64,000 nucleotides of DNA from contig OX638333.1 of NCBI GenBank assembly GCA_951812895.1, positions 3,886,001 to 3,950,000 of the forward strand. The letters run 5' to 3'. Position numbers and translations under genes: made by a program. The DNA is from an uncultured Roseovarius sp. Its GTDB lineage: Bacteria > Pseudomonadota > Alphaproteobacteria > Rhodobacterales > Rhodobacteraceae. A model generated the notes under the pieces. It was given only the letters and a program-made list of their open reading frames with translations. It had not been told where the DNA came from and searched no databases. Each line of letters opens with the position of its first letter. The first letter of the stretch is position 1. This document shows, in pieces, positions 35,574-44,803 of this stretch.

Positions 35574-36596
35574 ATGCAGATCGGCCTGGTCACCTCGGTT
35601 CGTAACGAGGCCGTTTATCTGATCGAGTGGATCGCCCACCACCGGGCATTGGGGTTTGGCCCCATTCTGGTCTATGAGAACGATTCCGTAGATGGCAGCG
35701 CCGAATTGTTGTCCAGCCTGGACCAACAAGGCGTTGTACATTATCGCCCAAACACGGCCCCTGGGTTTGACGATAAACTGGACGCTCTGCCGCCGATTCA
35801 GCGCGCTTTGCGGCGCGCCGGGACCGATCCGCTGGTTCAGGGCTGTGACTATGTCATGGTCGCGGATATCGATGAATTTCTTGTACTTCCCAAAGATGAA
35901 ACGCCCTCCGTCATGCTTGACCGTCTGGACCGGCCCGATATCGTGTCCCTGCCCTGGCGTATCTTTGGCTCCTGCGGTCTTTGGCAATTCGCACCCGGCT
36001 CTGTTGTTGACCGTTTCCCAATGGCCGCACGCACCGATGACCCCGGCACCAAGCGTCCGTTCTGGCAGGTCAAATCGATATTTCGCCCAGTACCCCCCGC
36101 CCATATGCGGCAGCACGCGCCAACCAGCCGCCGGAACGAACATCCAAGCTGGCGCACCGCAGACGGTCGAACGCTTCCTGCGGCGTTTTCAGAGGGTCAT
36201 GCTCTTTCACAACCCGATTTTGAATGCGGGTCTTTTCACCACTACCACGTCAAATCCCAGGCAGAATACTTCGTCAAAATCCTGCGCGGATACGGCGACC
36301 AGAAATCCGTTGATGCTATCCGGCCCGGCATCAATGGCCTGACCGCAATGGATCGGAATGAAATCGCATGCCCGATGCCAGATGCACTTATGTCGATGCG
36401 CAATACCCAAATGACATCATTGCGGGCGATCTCTGATGTCAGCGAGGCCGAAGCTTTGGCCCTCGCCAGTTTTCGCAAGATGATAAAGCTGGCCATGATC
36501 GAAATTCGCCACAACACCGCCTTCTGGGCCCCGGCCTACCTGCGCAACACGCCGGAACACGAGGCCCGGGTTGCCAGTCTGTTGGCGCAGATCTGA
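35574..36596 (+). CDS. Glycosyltransferase family 2/GT92-like protein
   Basis: A 340-residue soluble protein starting QIGLVTSVRNEAVYLIEWIA HHRALGFGP-like (broken here for length), the pattern of the DUF23/GT92-like group, with the acidic motif YVMVADIDEFLVLPKDE as the metal/nucleotide-sugar site and later SLPWRIFGSCGLWQFAPGS and EDQ-type His-rich segment GSFHHYHVKSQAEYFVKIL. It lies 15 nt after nlpD with a weak ribosome binding site. The acceptor is unknown; surface polysaccharide or a small cell-surface glycan is likely. A similar protein is encoded at 48246-49208. Confidence 0.85.
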   Translation: MQIGLVTSVRNEAVYLIEWIAHHRALGFGPILVYENDSVDGSAELLSSLDQQGVVHYRPNTAPGFDDKLDALPPIQRALRRAGTDPLVQGCDYVMVADIDEFLVLPKDETPSVMLDRLDRPDIVSLPWRIFGSCGLWQFAPGSVVDRFPMAARTDDPGTKRPFWQVKSIFRPVPPAHMRQHAPTSRRNEHPSWRTADGRTLPAAFSEGHALSQPDFECGSFHHYHVKSQAEYFVKILRGYGDQKSVDAIRPGINGLTAMDRNEIACPMPDALMSMRNTQMTSLRAISDVSEAEALALASFRKMIKLAMIEIRHNTAFWAPAYLRNTPEHEARVASLLAQI

Positions 36597-36649
36597 TACA
36601 TTAGCAGCGAATGGGACTCTGATCGGGCAACACCTCTGCGCGGAGTAAA

Positions 36650-36812
36650 GGGCGAAGCCCGCCGCGCATCGCCAGACCGCCCCAAGAGCTGGCGATTTGG
36701 CACAGCTTGGTGCAACGAACTAATCTTAGATGTGCTTGGCTGGCATAAAGTACTATCGTGCCTACGTTTGATCGCCATCCCGCGGTCTGCCAATGCGCGG
36801 CTTGGCGTCGGC
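36650..36812. repeat. Dispersed intergenic element, copy A
   Basis: Occupies most of the 274-bp gap between the glycosyltransferase and DUF815 genes. Its landmarks recur in the same order and almost the same spacing at 44460-44622. ATCGCCAG (36668-36675) pairs with CTGGCGAT (36689-36696) around a 13-nt loop; ATAAAG is at 36745, CGCCA at 36773, CCGCGG at 36780 and CGGCTTGG at 36798. It contains no credible gene on either strand. The flanks, 36597-36649 and 36813-36870, hold nothing else recognisable. Confidence 0.65.
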
Positions 36813-36870
36813 GTGGTCAAGGATTGCAACAGGTTTAAACTTTTAAAACCTCAACGAAACTCTTAAAATT

Positions 36871-37710
36871 TTAGCTTACCGTCACACCCTTACGCCCTGC
36901 CAGATCGATGAAATACTGCCACGCCACCCGGCCAGATCGTGACCCCCGTGTCGCCTGCCATTCAATCGCCTCGGCCCGCAGGGTCTCGGGGTCAATTTCC
37001 ACGCCATAAGCTGCGCAATACCCCTTGATCATCGCCAGATAATCATCCTGAGTGCACGGATGAAAACCCAGCCACAAACCGAACCGGTCAGACAGAGACA
37101 CCTTTTCCTCTACCGCCTCGCTCGGGCTGATCGCGGTTGAGCGTTCATTTTCGATCATATCCCGCGGCATCAGGTGACGGCGGTTTGAGGTCGCATAGAA
37201 CACGACGTTTTCCGGCCGCCCTTCGATCCCGCCATCCAGCACCGCCTTGAGCGATTTATAGTGCTGATCATCATGGGAAAAGCTCAGATCGTCGCAAAAC
37301 AACAGAAACCGGTCATCACTCTCGCGCAGCAGGTTCAGCAAACGACCCACCGACGGTAAATCTTCGCGCTGAAGTTCGACCATCTTAATCGCATGGCCCT
37401 TGGCCAGAATCGCCGCATGCACCGCTTTAACCAGCGAGGATTTTCCCATCCCCCGCGCACCCCACAACAGGGCGTTGTTGGCCGGCAACCCCCGGGCAAA
37501 CTGCTCAGTATTCTCAACCAGCGTGTCACGAGAACGGTCAATACCCAGCAACAGCGACATTTCCACCCGGTTCACCCGCGCCACGGGCTCCAGCCGATCC
37601 GGCTCCACATGCCAGACAAACGCATCGGCTGCTGCAAAATCAGGTGCTTCCAGCGGCGCAGGTGCCATCCGCTCCAACGCCGCCGCAATCCGCTCCAGCG
37701 GGTCACTCAC
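36871..37710 (-). CDS. DUF815-family AAA ATPase linked to tatABC
   Basis: A 279-residue P-loop ATPase: Walker A LLWGARGMGKSSLVKAVHAA, Walker B FLLFCDDLSFSHDDQHYKSL, a sensor region VVFYATSNRRHLMPRDMIEN and, C-terminally, GSRSGRVAWQYFIDLAGR. The DUF815 family is widespread in proteobacteria with no fixed function. It overlaps tatC by 4 nt at 37707-37710, so it is co-translated with the Tat translocase, a recurrent arrangement in Rhodobacteraceae that hints at a role near the membrane or in quality control. Confidence 0.88.
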   Translation of the reverse strand: MSDPLERIAAALERMAPAPLEAPDFAAADAFVWHVEPDRLEPVARVNRVEMSLLLGIDRSRDTLVENTEQFARGLPANNALLWGARGMGKSSLVKAVHAAILAKGHAIKMVELQREDLPSVGRLLNLLRESDDRFLLFCDDLSFSHDDQHYKSLKAVLDGGIEGRPENVVFYATSNRRHLMPRDMIENERSTAISPSEAVEEKVSLSDRFGLWLGFHPCTQDDYLAMIKGYCAAYGVEIDPETLRAEAIEWQATRGSRSGRVAWQYFIDLAGRKGVTVS

Positions 37711-38648
37711 GGTTTTTCGCCTGTCTCTGCCTCGTCGTTAGAGGCTTCAACTTCGGCATCGCCATCTTCTTCTTCCTCGTCGTCAAACCACAGCCCCTCG
37801 GCACGCAACTTCTTCTCGCGTTGCTTTTCGACGCGGGCCACAAGGAAGATTGAAATCTCATAAAGACCGTAAACAACCGTGAACAGGATCACCTGCGTGA
37901 TCACATCCGGCGGTGTCACCAGCGCGGCCAGCACCAGAATGCCAACCATCGCGTATTTCCGCACGCCGCCCAAACCCTTTGCGCTCACCAACCCGGCCTT
38001 GCCCATCAATGTCAGCAACACAGGCAACTGGAAGCAAAGCCCAAAGGCGATGATGAATTTCAGTGTGATATCAAGGGATTCGTTTACTTTCCCGAAGAAG
38101 GTGATCTTCAACCCATCATCAGTCTCGGGCACTGCCACTTCGGCCGACGTGCTGTCAACAGTTCCGGAAATCAGGTTGGCAAAGATCGAGCTGACATCGG
38201 CAAAGCCTAAGAAAAACGCCATCGCCAGCGGTGTGACAACGAAATGCGCAAACGATGCTCCCAACAGGAACATCACCGGCGACGCGATGATAAACGGCAA
38301 GAATGCGGATTTCTCGGTTCGATACAGTCCGGGCGCCACAAACCGCCACATTTGATGAGCGATGACCGGAAAGGCCAACGCAAAGCCAAATACCATTGAG
38401 ATACGGAACAAGGTGAACAGGTATTCTTGAGGCGACGTATATTGCAACGTCGGGGACGGATCGCCCAATTCGCGCAATGTCTCTTCGATCGGGTGCAGCA
38501 AAAACTGCAAAATCGGCTCTGCGACAATGAAGGCCAGCACAATTCCGATGATAAATGCAACAACGGACCGGATTAATCGCGAACGCAGCTCTGCCAAATG
38601 CTCAATCAGCGGTGCGGCGCTTTCTTCCACATCATCGGTCTGGCTCAT
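37707..38648 (-). CDS. tatC: Sec-independent protein translocase TatC
   Basis: A 313-residue six-helix membrane protein that recognises twin-arginine signal peptides. Motifs: [59 protein letters not shown] and [20 protein letters not shown]. The C-terminal tail of about 50 residues is unusually acidic ([18 protein letters not shown]), which is longer than in typical TatC. It overlaps tatB (38645-38648) and the DUF815 gene by 4 nt each. Substrates include the Tat-type deiminase at 20041. Confidence 0.97.
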   Translation of the reverse strand: MSQTDDVEESAAPLIEHLAELRSRLIRSVVAFIIGIVLAFIVAEPILQFLLHPIEETLRELGDPSPTLQYTSPQEYLFTLFRISMVFGFALAFPVIAHQMWRFVAPGLYRTEKSAFLPFIIASPVMFLLGASFAHFVVTPLAMAFFLGFADVSSIFANLISGTVDSTSAEVAVPETDDGLKITFFGKVNESLDITLKFIIAFGLCFQLPVLLTLMGKAGLVSAKGLGGVRKYAMVGILVLAALVTPPDVITQVILFTVVYGLYEISIFLVARVEKQREKKLRAEGLWFDDEEEEDGDAEVEASNDEAETGEKP

Positions 38649-39340
38649 GCCTTATCTCCGGCGGCTTTGGTGGCAGGTTTCTTGGTCGCTGCCTTGCGCT
38701 TGGCGGGTGCCTTGGTTGTGCCCGCGGGTTTGGGCTTACTCGCCGCTTTGGCCGCAGGTTTTTTCGCAGCTGCCGCCTTAGGCGCGGGCTTCGCCGCCGC
38801 CTTAGCCGCCGCTGGCTTTTTCGCGGCTGGTTTCTTTGCCGCCGGCTTTTTGGCCGCCGGTTTCTTTGCGGTTGTCTTCTTCGCCGCGGGCTTCTTAGCC
38901 GCCGGTTTCGCCACCGCATCTGCACCGGAAAACTTGGCTTCTTCCTCGGCCTTGGCCTCTGCGGCCTTGCGCTCGGTCGCCTTCTTCGCTGCGCTCGCGC
39001 GGATCTTCTCGGCTTTCTCTGCACGCTCCGGATCAAGCTCTTCTTTTTTCGGATTTGGCCCGGCCATGGTCTTGGCGGTAAAGCTCTCGGTCGTTTTCTT
39101 GACCTCATCCACCGCCGATTTCATCGGGTTCGCCGCAGCGCTTAATGTCTTTTTGACATCATTCACCCCTGCATCATCAGCCGCATCGTTCATTGCCTGA
39201 CTGAATTCGCGCGCCATACGCTTTGCCTTGCCGACAAAATTGCCGACCGTACGAAACATACCCGGCAAATCCTTCGGTCCAACGACAATCAACGCAACAA
39301 CGCCGATGACCAGAAGTTCGCTCCAGCCCAGATCGAACAT
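38645..39340 (-). CDS. tatB: Sec-independent translocase TatB with lysine/alanine-rich tail
   Basis: A 231-residue protein. The first 60 residues are a normal Tat[21 protein letters not shown], the membrane helix and the Gly hinge, then [16 protein letters not shown]. From about residue 130 to the end it is low complexity, made of Lys/Ala/Pro units such as [17 protein letters not shown], resembling eukaryotic histone H1 tails. TatB with TatC forms the receptor for Tat precursors; the tail could interact with membrane phospholipid or nucleic acid. Spacing to tatA is 8 nt. Confidence 0.95.
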   Translation of the reverse strand: MFDLGWSELLVIGVVALIVVGPKDLPGMFRTVGNFVGKAKRMAREFSQAMNDAADDAGVNDVKKTLSAAANPMKSAVDEVKKTTESFTAKTMAGPNPKKEELDPERAEKAEKIRASAAKKATERKAAEAKAEEEAKFSGADAVAKPAAKKPAAKKTTAKKPAAKKPAAKKPAAKKPAAAKAAAKPAPKAAAAKKPAAKAASKPKPAGTTKAPAKRKAATKKPATKAAGDKA

Positions 39341-39348
39341 CTAAACGC

Positions 39349-39573
39349 TCAGACCTTGTCTTTTTCGCTGTCCGGGGTGACATCCTTTGCGGTCTCAGCC
39401 GCCTCTTCTGTCGCTTCGTCCAACTCCTTGGTGCCTTCGGATACGCCCTTCTTAAATGACGTGATGCCCTTGCCCACTTCACCCATCAAAGACGAGATTT
39501 TGCCACGGCCAAAAAGCACGAGGACCACAACCGCGATCAAAAGAATGCCTGGAAGGCCAATATTGTTCAGCAT
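39349..39573 (-). CDS. tatA: Sec-independent translocase TatA
   Basis: A 74-residue pore-forming component: membrane helix [19 protein letters not shown] with the FGRGK hinge and a following amphipathic helix [16 protein letters not shown], then an acidic tail. It is the first gene of tatABC and the DUF815 gene. The 198-bp gap upstream holds its promoter and nothing else recognisable. Confidence 0.96.
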   Translation of the reverse strand: MLNNIGLPGILLIAVVVLVLFGRGKISSLMGEVGKGITSFKKGVSEGTKELDEATEEAAETAKDVTPDSEKDKV

Positions 39574-39771
39574 AGTTTTTCTCCCTTAAACCCGTCCGTT
39601 CTACGGAACATCTGGTTTTCACCAACCGTATCTAAGCCTTCCGCGCACGGGTTGGAAGAACCAAAGCGCAACGCAACAGGGGTTTGTGCAGAAAAATGTG
39701 GGCCTCAAGCCTGTGAAACTGGACAATTCTGCAATTCAGGTATGGATTTTGCACGAATCCGTCTAGGTTCC

Positions 39772-41136
39772 CTACCCTCTACGCGCCCCACTCAACACCG
39801 CTGCAAAACCCGCAACCAATACGACAATGCAGATCGCGAGTAATTGCTCGTACTTATGCGCCTCGGCCATAACCGTCGTGAATACCACTTCGCGCTGAAA
39901 ATAGGCCACCGCCCCCGCCATCGCAGCCCCAAAGGCCACCAGATAAGACCACAAGGCCACCTGCCGTCCCATCACCAGCCCTACAATCAGAACAGGGGTA
40001 AGGAACATGCTTGCAGTCCCACTCACAGCAACCGCATCAAACAGGCTCTGATTTCCCCATAACGTCAATGCAACCCCAGCAACCATAAAAACAACCATCG
40101 CAGCACGCCCACCGCCAAGCGTCCGAGGGCTCAGGCGCAATTCCTCCACCACAAGCCGCGCTGCACTGGCAAGCGCTGAATCCAATGTGCTCAACGCACT
40201 GATCAACAACGACACCAACAACGCCACGAAAATCCAAGGTGGAAACATCACTGCCCAGGTTCCGATCAGTTGCCCTTCATACTCAGCCCCGGCGATGGAC
40301 GCCTGAATGCCGAAAAAACCAAACGCTACAATACACAGTGTCGAAATCCAGAAAGCATGCAGGAAAGACGCCCGTGTCGTGGCCCGATCGGCCAGAAATC
40401 CGCGATCCATCATCACCGGATCATGTGCCGGATAGGAAAACACCTGTAAAAACGCCACCAGCAGCAAAACCTGCCCATTCCATGACCCTGAATTCCCCGG
40501 CGCGGTCAGAATCGCCCCAATATCAAACGCAGGGCTTGTGATCAGTGCCGTAAAGGCTGCCGAAAATACTGCAAGAAAAACAACCATTTGCAGCACATCA
40601 GTGTGCAATGCCGCCCGCAAACCACCCCAGGCGCTATAGGCCAGCCCAAGACCTGCAACCAATAGGATCGACAGTTCTTTTGCCGCGCCAAACTCGGGCA
40701 TCGCTGCGGCAAAGATCAGCCCCACAACGATCAGATTTGCAAACACTTCCGAAAGCAGACGCAGCGCAATCACAAGATTGTAGCAAACCCGCCCAACGGC
40801 ACCGAACCGCGCGCCCAGCCAGTCCTGAACCGAACCCGCACCGGTATCGCGCAACCGCCCCACGATGAAGCCGCCGCTCAGAAAAGACCCGTAATAGGCC
40901 GCATAAGCCAACGTGCCCCAAATCCCGTAGAAATATCCCAGAATGGCGGCATTCATCAGAGATCGAGCAAAGATCCACGTGGTCACCTGGCTAAATACCA
41001 GAACCCAAAGCCCAGGTGCCTCTCCGTCTGCCGACAATCCGCTGAAAAAGCCGTTTACCGTTGCGCGGCGTGGTGAAACGATCAAACTTCCTAGGATCAC
41101 CAAAGCGAATAGTGCCACAATAACAGTTGCTTGCAT
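39772..41136 (-). CDS. Sodium:solute symporter (SSS family)
   Basis: A 454-residue membrane protein with about 12-13 helices. Features of the family are SPRRATVNGFFSGLSADGEA, DTGAGSVQDWLGARFGAVGR, GLIFAAAMPEFGAAKELSIL and SLLISALSTLDSALASAAR, the last being the Na+-binding region. The substrate cannot be told. A short N-terminus lacks the usual first helix of some members, but no better start was found. It stands alone, 198 nt from tatA and 108 nt from the AlkD-like gene, which both point the same way. Confidence 0.85.
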   Translation of the reverse strand: MQATVIVALFALVILGSLIVSPRRATVNGFFSGLSADGEAPGLWVLVFSQVTTWIFARSLMNAAILGYFYGIWGTLAYAAYYGSFLSGGFIVGRLRDTGAGSVQDWLGARFGAVGRVCYNLVIALRLLSEVFANLIVVGLIFAAAMPEFGAAKELSILLVAGLGLAYSAWGGLRAALHTDVLQMVVFLAVFSAAFTALITSPAFDIGAILTAPGNSGSWNGQVLLLVAFLQVFSYPAHDPVMMDRGFLADRATTRASFLHAFWISTLCIVAFGFFGIQASIAGAEYEGQLIGTWAVMFPPWIFVALLVSLLISALSTLDSALASAARLVVEELRLSPRTLGGGRAAMVVFMVAGVALTLWGNQSLFDAVAVSGTASMFLTPVLIVGLVMGRQVALWSYLVAFGAAMAGAVAYFQREVVFTTVMAEAHKYEQLLAICIVVLVAGFAAVLSGARRG

Positions 41137-41244
41137 TTAAACGCTCGCTTGCTCTGGTGTAGGATTACAACCGGTTAGCAGGCTCATCCCACACAGGCCA
41201 GCGCGGAACACTGACCCTACGAAAAGTTGATAACCGCGTGTGGT

Positions 41245-42375
41245 TCAGCCCTGACCCGGCAAAAGCTCGAATTCGGCATCCGCAACAATCCGGCCATTGA
41301 CCTGCAGCTCAATCCGGTGTGGTCCGGGATGCAGGGTAAAAGTGGTCGCATCACCTTTCAGCTTATGCCGTTTGGACATTACCAATGCCTCACCTGCCCG
41401 CGCCTTACCCTGCTTCAGTTTATACACTTTTCGCCCCGGCCGCCCACTCGGCCGGTTAAAATGCAGCACATAATCCACCAGAACCGGCAGCGCCTCTTGT
41501 GTCAGGATCTGACATTCAAACGCCAGCTCCTCACCAATCCGTACCGTGTTCGTTGCAAGTGACACCTCAACGCTCACGTCCACATCACTGCGATACCCCA
41601 ACAACCCTAAGGCCCCAACATGGCCCTGCTTGATCAAAGAGCGAAGCGCATGACGGGTCATCCAATCCAGCTCTTTGCGGTTTTGCTGATCCCTATCTCG
41701 CCACTTGAGTAGCGTATCGACAACGCAGTCAGGGTCACTTTTTGCTATATCATTCAAATGGTTGGCAACCGACCTTGTCACAAACCTTGTGCGATCGCCA
41801 TGTAACCGATCCAGCAAAGGCACCGCAGCTCCCGGTTCGAGGTCAATCTTGCTCGCCCAAGGCAACTTTGGCCGTGTCCCCTCGCTCACCAGCCGTCGAA
41901 CATGGTAGTTTTCGTCTTCGGCCCATTGCTCCAACCGTGCCATCGTTTTGTCTGGCCAGCGGTTCAAAAACGGACGAATATAGAACTCCATCGAAAACCG
42001 CTTGGTGGCTTCAAACAGCAAATCGAGCGCCCTCTCCCGATGCGCCTCCAACCCATGACGAACCGCTAAAATCCCCGGTACCGCATGGATGAACCGCCCA
42101 AAGTCATCATCAGACAGCAACGGATCAAGCGGTGGCACCATCGCTGCCTCGAGCTGTTCTGCCATCTGCGGAAAATCGGCGCTAAGCCGCGGCTCCAGAC
42201 AATCGGCGATCCAGTCCAACCGCTCCAACAGGCCCCGCCCGGCCAACCCGGCCATCACATCCGCCTGAAACGCGTCCGCATCAAACCCCGGCACTCCGGC
42301 GGCAAATTCTGCCGCCAGATCCCCAATGCTACCTTCGTTAAACAGCTGATCTTTCAGCGAATATCCCTGTGCCAC
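41245..42375 (-). CDS. DNA alkylation repair (AlkD-like) protein with Ig-like C-terminus
   Basis: A 376-residue protein. The first 250 residues are HEAT-like helices typical of DNA-alkylation-repair proteins (WPDKTMARLEQWAEDENYHV, RRLVSEGTRPKLPWASKID, RSVANHLNDIAKSDPDCVVD). The last 110 residues are a beta-sandwich-like domain (LPVLVDYVLHFNRPSGRPGR, LHPGPHRIELQVNGRIVADA). AlkD flips out alkylated purines by base excision. The fused C-terminal domain is seen in related proteins; its role is unknown. It follows the SDR gene after 4 nt, so they share a transcript. Confidence 0.85.
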   Translation of the reverse strand: MAQGYSLKDQLFNEGSIGDLAAEFAAGVPGFDADAFQADVMAGLAGRGLLERLDWIADCLEPRLSADFPQMAEQLEAAMVPPLDPLLSDDDFGRFIHAVPGILAVRHGLEAHRERALDLLFEATKRFSMEFYIRPFLNRWPDKTMARLEQWAEDENYHVRRLVSEGTRPKLPWASKIDLEPGAAVPLLDRLHGDRTRFVTRSVANHLNDIAKSDPDCVVDTLLKWRDRDQQNRKELDWMTRHALRSLIKQGHVGALGLLGYRSDVDVSVEVSLATNTVRIGEELAFECQILTQEALPVLVDYVLHFNRPSGRPGRKVYKLKQGKARAGEALVMSKRHKLKGDATTFTLHPGPHRIELQVNGRIVADAEFELLPGQG

Positions 42376-42379
42376 GCGA

Positions 42380-43159
42380 CTACATCGTCGAATTCACGCC
42401 GCCACCATCCAACAGGATATTCTGGCCCACGATAAACCCGGCATGCTGGCTGCACAAAAACGCACAGGTCGCCCCGAACTCGTCCGCCGTGCCATAACGG
42501 CCGGCGGGAATTGTGGTACAACGCAGTGCTTTAGCCTCTTCTATACTGATGCCCTGCGTTTGTGCTACGCTAGAATCCAAAGATTCAGCTCTGTCAGTTG
42601 CATGAATTCCGGGCTGTAAATTATTGATTATTACACCTTTTCCGGCAACCTGCCGCGACGTTCCTGCAACATATCCGGTCAACCCGGCCCGGGCGGAATT
42701 GCTCAACCCCAGTACCGGGATCGGCGCCTTGACTGATTGTGATGTGATGTTCACAACCCGGCCCCATCCCTTTTCAATCATCCCCGGCATCAGCGCCTTC
42801 ATAAATGCAATCGGGGTCAGCATATTGGCGTCCAGCGCCTTGATGAAATCCTCACGCTCCCAATCATGCCACATGCCAGGGGGCGGCCCGCCGGCATTGG
42901 TGACCAGAATATCCACGCCTTCAGCAGCCTCCAGAACCGCCGCCTGACCATCAGGCGAAGTAACATCAGCGGCCACCGTAGTAATTTCGACCCCGAAATC
43001 CCGACGAATCCCCGAAGCGGCCTCTTCCAGCGCCTCAGGCCCCCGCGCATTCATCACCAGATTAACACCGGCCTCGGCCAGCGCCCGCGCACATCCCAGC
43101 CCCAACCCCTTGGAAGAGGCACAAACCAGTGCCCGTTTACCTTTGATTCCCAGTTGCAT
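42380..43159 (-). CDS. SDR family oxidoreductase (FabG-like)
   Basis: A 259-residue reductase: KRALVCASSKGLGLGCARAL (the nucleotide motif reads ASSKGLG), INVANAGG-like NAG segment ILVTNAGGPPPGMW, MIEKGWGRVVNITSQSVKAP and SNSARAGLTGYVAGTSRQVA. Here the usual YxxxK Tyr is replaced by LSNSARAGL (Ser-x3-Ala), so catalysis by the normal triad is doubtful; this variant subgroup is nonetheless common. The ATG at 43159, with GGGAG upstream, is chosen over an open frame reaching 43240. Substrate unknown. Confidence 0.83.
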   Translation of the reverse strand: MQLGIKGKRALVCASSKGLGLGCARALAEAGVNLVMNARGPEALEEAASGIRRDFGVEITTVAADVTSPDGQAAVLEAAEGVDILVTNAGGPPPGMWHDWEREDFIKALDANMLTPIAFMKALMPGMIEKGWGRVVNITSQSVKAPIPVLGLSNSARAGLTGYVAGTSRQVAGKGVIINNLQPGIHATDRAESLDSSVAQTQGISIEEAKALRCTTIPAGRYGTADEFGATCAFLCSQHAGFIVGQNILLDGGGVNSTM

Positions 43160-43317
43160 GACAGAATCTCCCTGTGAATTTTCCAGCAGCGTGCAACAGA
43201 ACGCCCCCGGAGGCCAGCAAATCACCCGGGAATTGACCATATTGCGCCAAATTCCTAGGCTACCCCTCTACAGAGACGTATTTCGATTTTTTGCCAGACG
43301 AGTTTTAAGCCAGTTAC

Positions 43318-44331
43318 ATGACCCAATCTGCCGATATCCCTTCCCAATCCGTGCTGGTTCATCCGGCGGTCGACATCTCTGTGGTCAATGGCGCGAACCT
43401 CGGCGATTCGCTGTCCTTCGCGGCAGAGCTTGATCCCGGCGATACGTACGAGCTGCGCGCCAATGCCCGCCGCCACCGCCTGTCCTTTGTCATTCGCGAA
43501 GATGGCAGCTTTGCAGTCGCCAAAGAATCCCGCCTCGGCTTTCCCGGTGCCGCCCTGCATCTTGATTGTTGCCTGACGATGATGTCCGGCATGGGACAGA
43601 CCACCGAAATACTGGTGCTGGTCGAAGTCGGTGATGACGGCAATGTCAACAACGTCTACGCGCTTCCGCTGGCCCAACTGACCGAACGCACAGGCTATGC
43701 CCTTGTCGGCATCGACCATGAAAACGCCCGCCAGAAATTTGCCCAGGTCGCCTGCGTCTTCTTCTCACGTGGAACCCATATCACTATGGCCTCGGGTGCA
43801 CAGATCCCGATCGAGGATGTGAATGTTGGCGATCTTATCCTCACCCGTGACGACGGCCCACAGGCCGTGCGCTGGATTGGCCAGTCCACCATGCGTGCCG
43901 TAGGCGAATTTGCCCCGATCCGGATCAAGGCGGGCACGCTTCATAATGAAAGCGATCTGCTGGTCAACCCCGACCACCGGCTCTTTATCTACCAGCGCTC
44001 TGACGAGCTTGGCGCCGGCCGGCACGAGGTGCTGGTCAGGGCACGTCATCTGGTAAACGGCGACAGCGTGGTACGAGAGGCGGGGGGATTTGTCGATTAC
44101 TTCCAGATCCTGTTTGACCGCCACCAGATCATCTTTGCCGAAGGCATCGCCGCCGAAACCCTGCTGGTCGACACTCGCACCCGCGCCGCCCTGCCCGAAG
44201 AGCTGAACGAAAAACTGGCGCAAAGCCTGCCGGGCCACGAAAACCGCCGCCACCTGAAGTTCGAGGTCAGCGAATCGCTCCTCAAACACCCCGACGCCGC
44301 CAGCATCCTCAAACGCGCCTCAACCCGCTAA
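43318..44331 (+). CDS. Hint (Hedgehog/intein) domain protein
   Basis: A 337-residue protein. The Hint domain runs from about residue 145 to 280: FFSRGTHITMASGAQIPIED, VNVGDLILTRDDGPQAVRWI, NPDHRLFIYQRSDELGAGRH and RHLVNGDSVVREAGGFVDYF. An N-terminal splice-site-like Cys is at VACVFFSRG. The N-terminal 140 residues are a separate module rich in beta strands. Such proteins occur in many copies in Rhodobacteraceae, with unknown role; some are thought to process their own N-terminal domain. It is not part of a larger protein, so it is not a classic intein. Confidence 0.88.
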   Translation: MTQSADIPSQSVLVHPAVDISVVNGANLGDSLSFAAELDPGDTYELRANARRHRLSFVIREDGSFAVAKESRLGFPGAALHLDCCLTMMSGMGQTTEILVLVEVGDDGNVNNVYALPLAQLTERTGYALVGIDHENARQKFAQVACVFFSRGTHITMASGAQIPIEDVNVGDLILTRDDGPQAVRWIGQSTMRAVGEFAPIRIKAGTLHNESDLLVNPDHRLFIYQRSDELGAGRHEVLVRARHLVNGDSVVREAGGFVDYFQILFDRHQIIFAEGIAAETLLVDTRTRAALPEELNEKLAQSLPGHENRRHLKFEVSESLLKHPDAASILKRASTR

Positions 44332-44343
44332 CCACCCCCGTAG

Positions 44344-44361
44344 GCCGGGGTTCACCCCGGC
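44344..44361 (+). terminator. Hairpin after the Hint gene
   Basis: GCCGGGG (44344-44350) and CCCCGGC (44355-44361) form a perfect 7-bp stem with the loop TTCA, 12 nt after the stop codon. A T-rich stretch (CTTATTTT) follows 7 nt later. Confidence 0.6.
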
Positions 44362-44459
44362 ACTCCCTTATTTTCCGCTTCCACTGTTCGCTCGTCTGTC
44401 TGGCCGTTCAGCAGCACTTGGCTTGAAGCTGCCCTTCGAAGATTTTCCTTCCGCGCGGA

Positions 44460-44622
44460 ATCGAGCCCGCAGGGCGCCGCGCGGTCGCCAGGCCGCCCCC
44501 CGGACTGGCGATTGGCTGAAGTCTGTGTAACGCATTAAAGTTTTGCGAATTTGGCAGACATAAAGCGCGCCGCTCCTGATAGTACTCGCCACTCCGCGGC
44601 CTGACAATCGCACGGCTTGGTG
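44460..44622. repeat. Dispersed intergenic element, copy B
   Basis: Second copy of the element at 36650-36812. TCGCCAG (44485-44491) pairs with CTGGCGA (44505-44511) around a 13-nt loop; ATAAAG is at 44560, CGCCA at 44587, CCGCGG at 44594 and CGGCTTGG at 44613. Distances between the landmarks differ from copy A by at most 2 nt, while the intervening sequence differs at many positions. It lies in the 605-bp gap before prfC. Between this copy and the prfC upstream signals (44623-44803) no gene is seen. Confidence 0.65.
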
Positions 44623-44803
44623 CCTGATCGGCCAATGGCTGCGACAGGCCATGAATCATCAAAAAAGACAGAACGCAATCAACCGGACCCCGTCTTTGGC
44701 AAAAAGCTACGAAAAGATCAAAAAGTTCTGGAACACCAAAAAGGAATTCATTGGCACCACGCTGAACACCTGAGTGCCAAGATATTTCAAAATTAACGAT
44801 TCC

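Noticed and set aside
35115-36143. Long minus strand frame across nlpD and the glycosyltransferase
   Set aside because: Spans two real genes in antisense and has no family similarity.
36536-36829. Minus strand frame covering the dispersed element copy A
   Set aside because: The corresponding frame in copy B does not give the same protein, so coding is not conserved.
38555-39200. Two overlapping + strand frames over tatB
   Set aside because: They are low-complexity mirror translations of the Lys/Ala repeat region of tatB.
44368-44662. Minus strand frames covering the dispersed element copy B
   Set aside because: Same reason; basic, low-complexity translation and no agreement with copy A.
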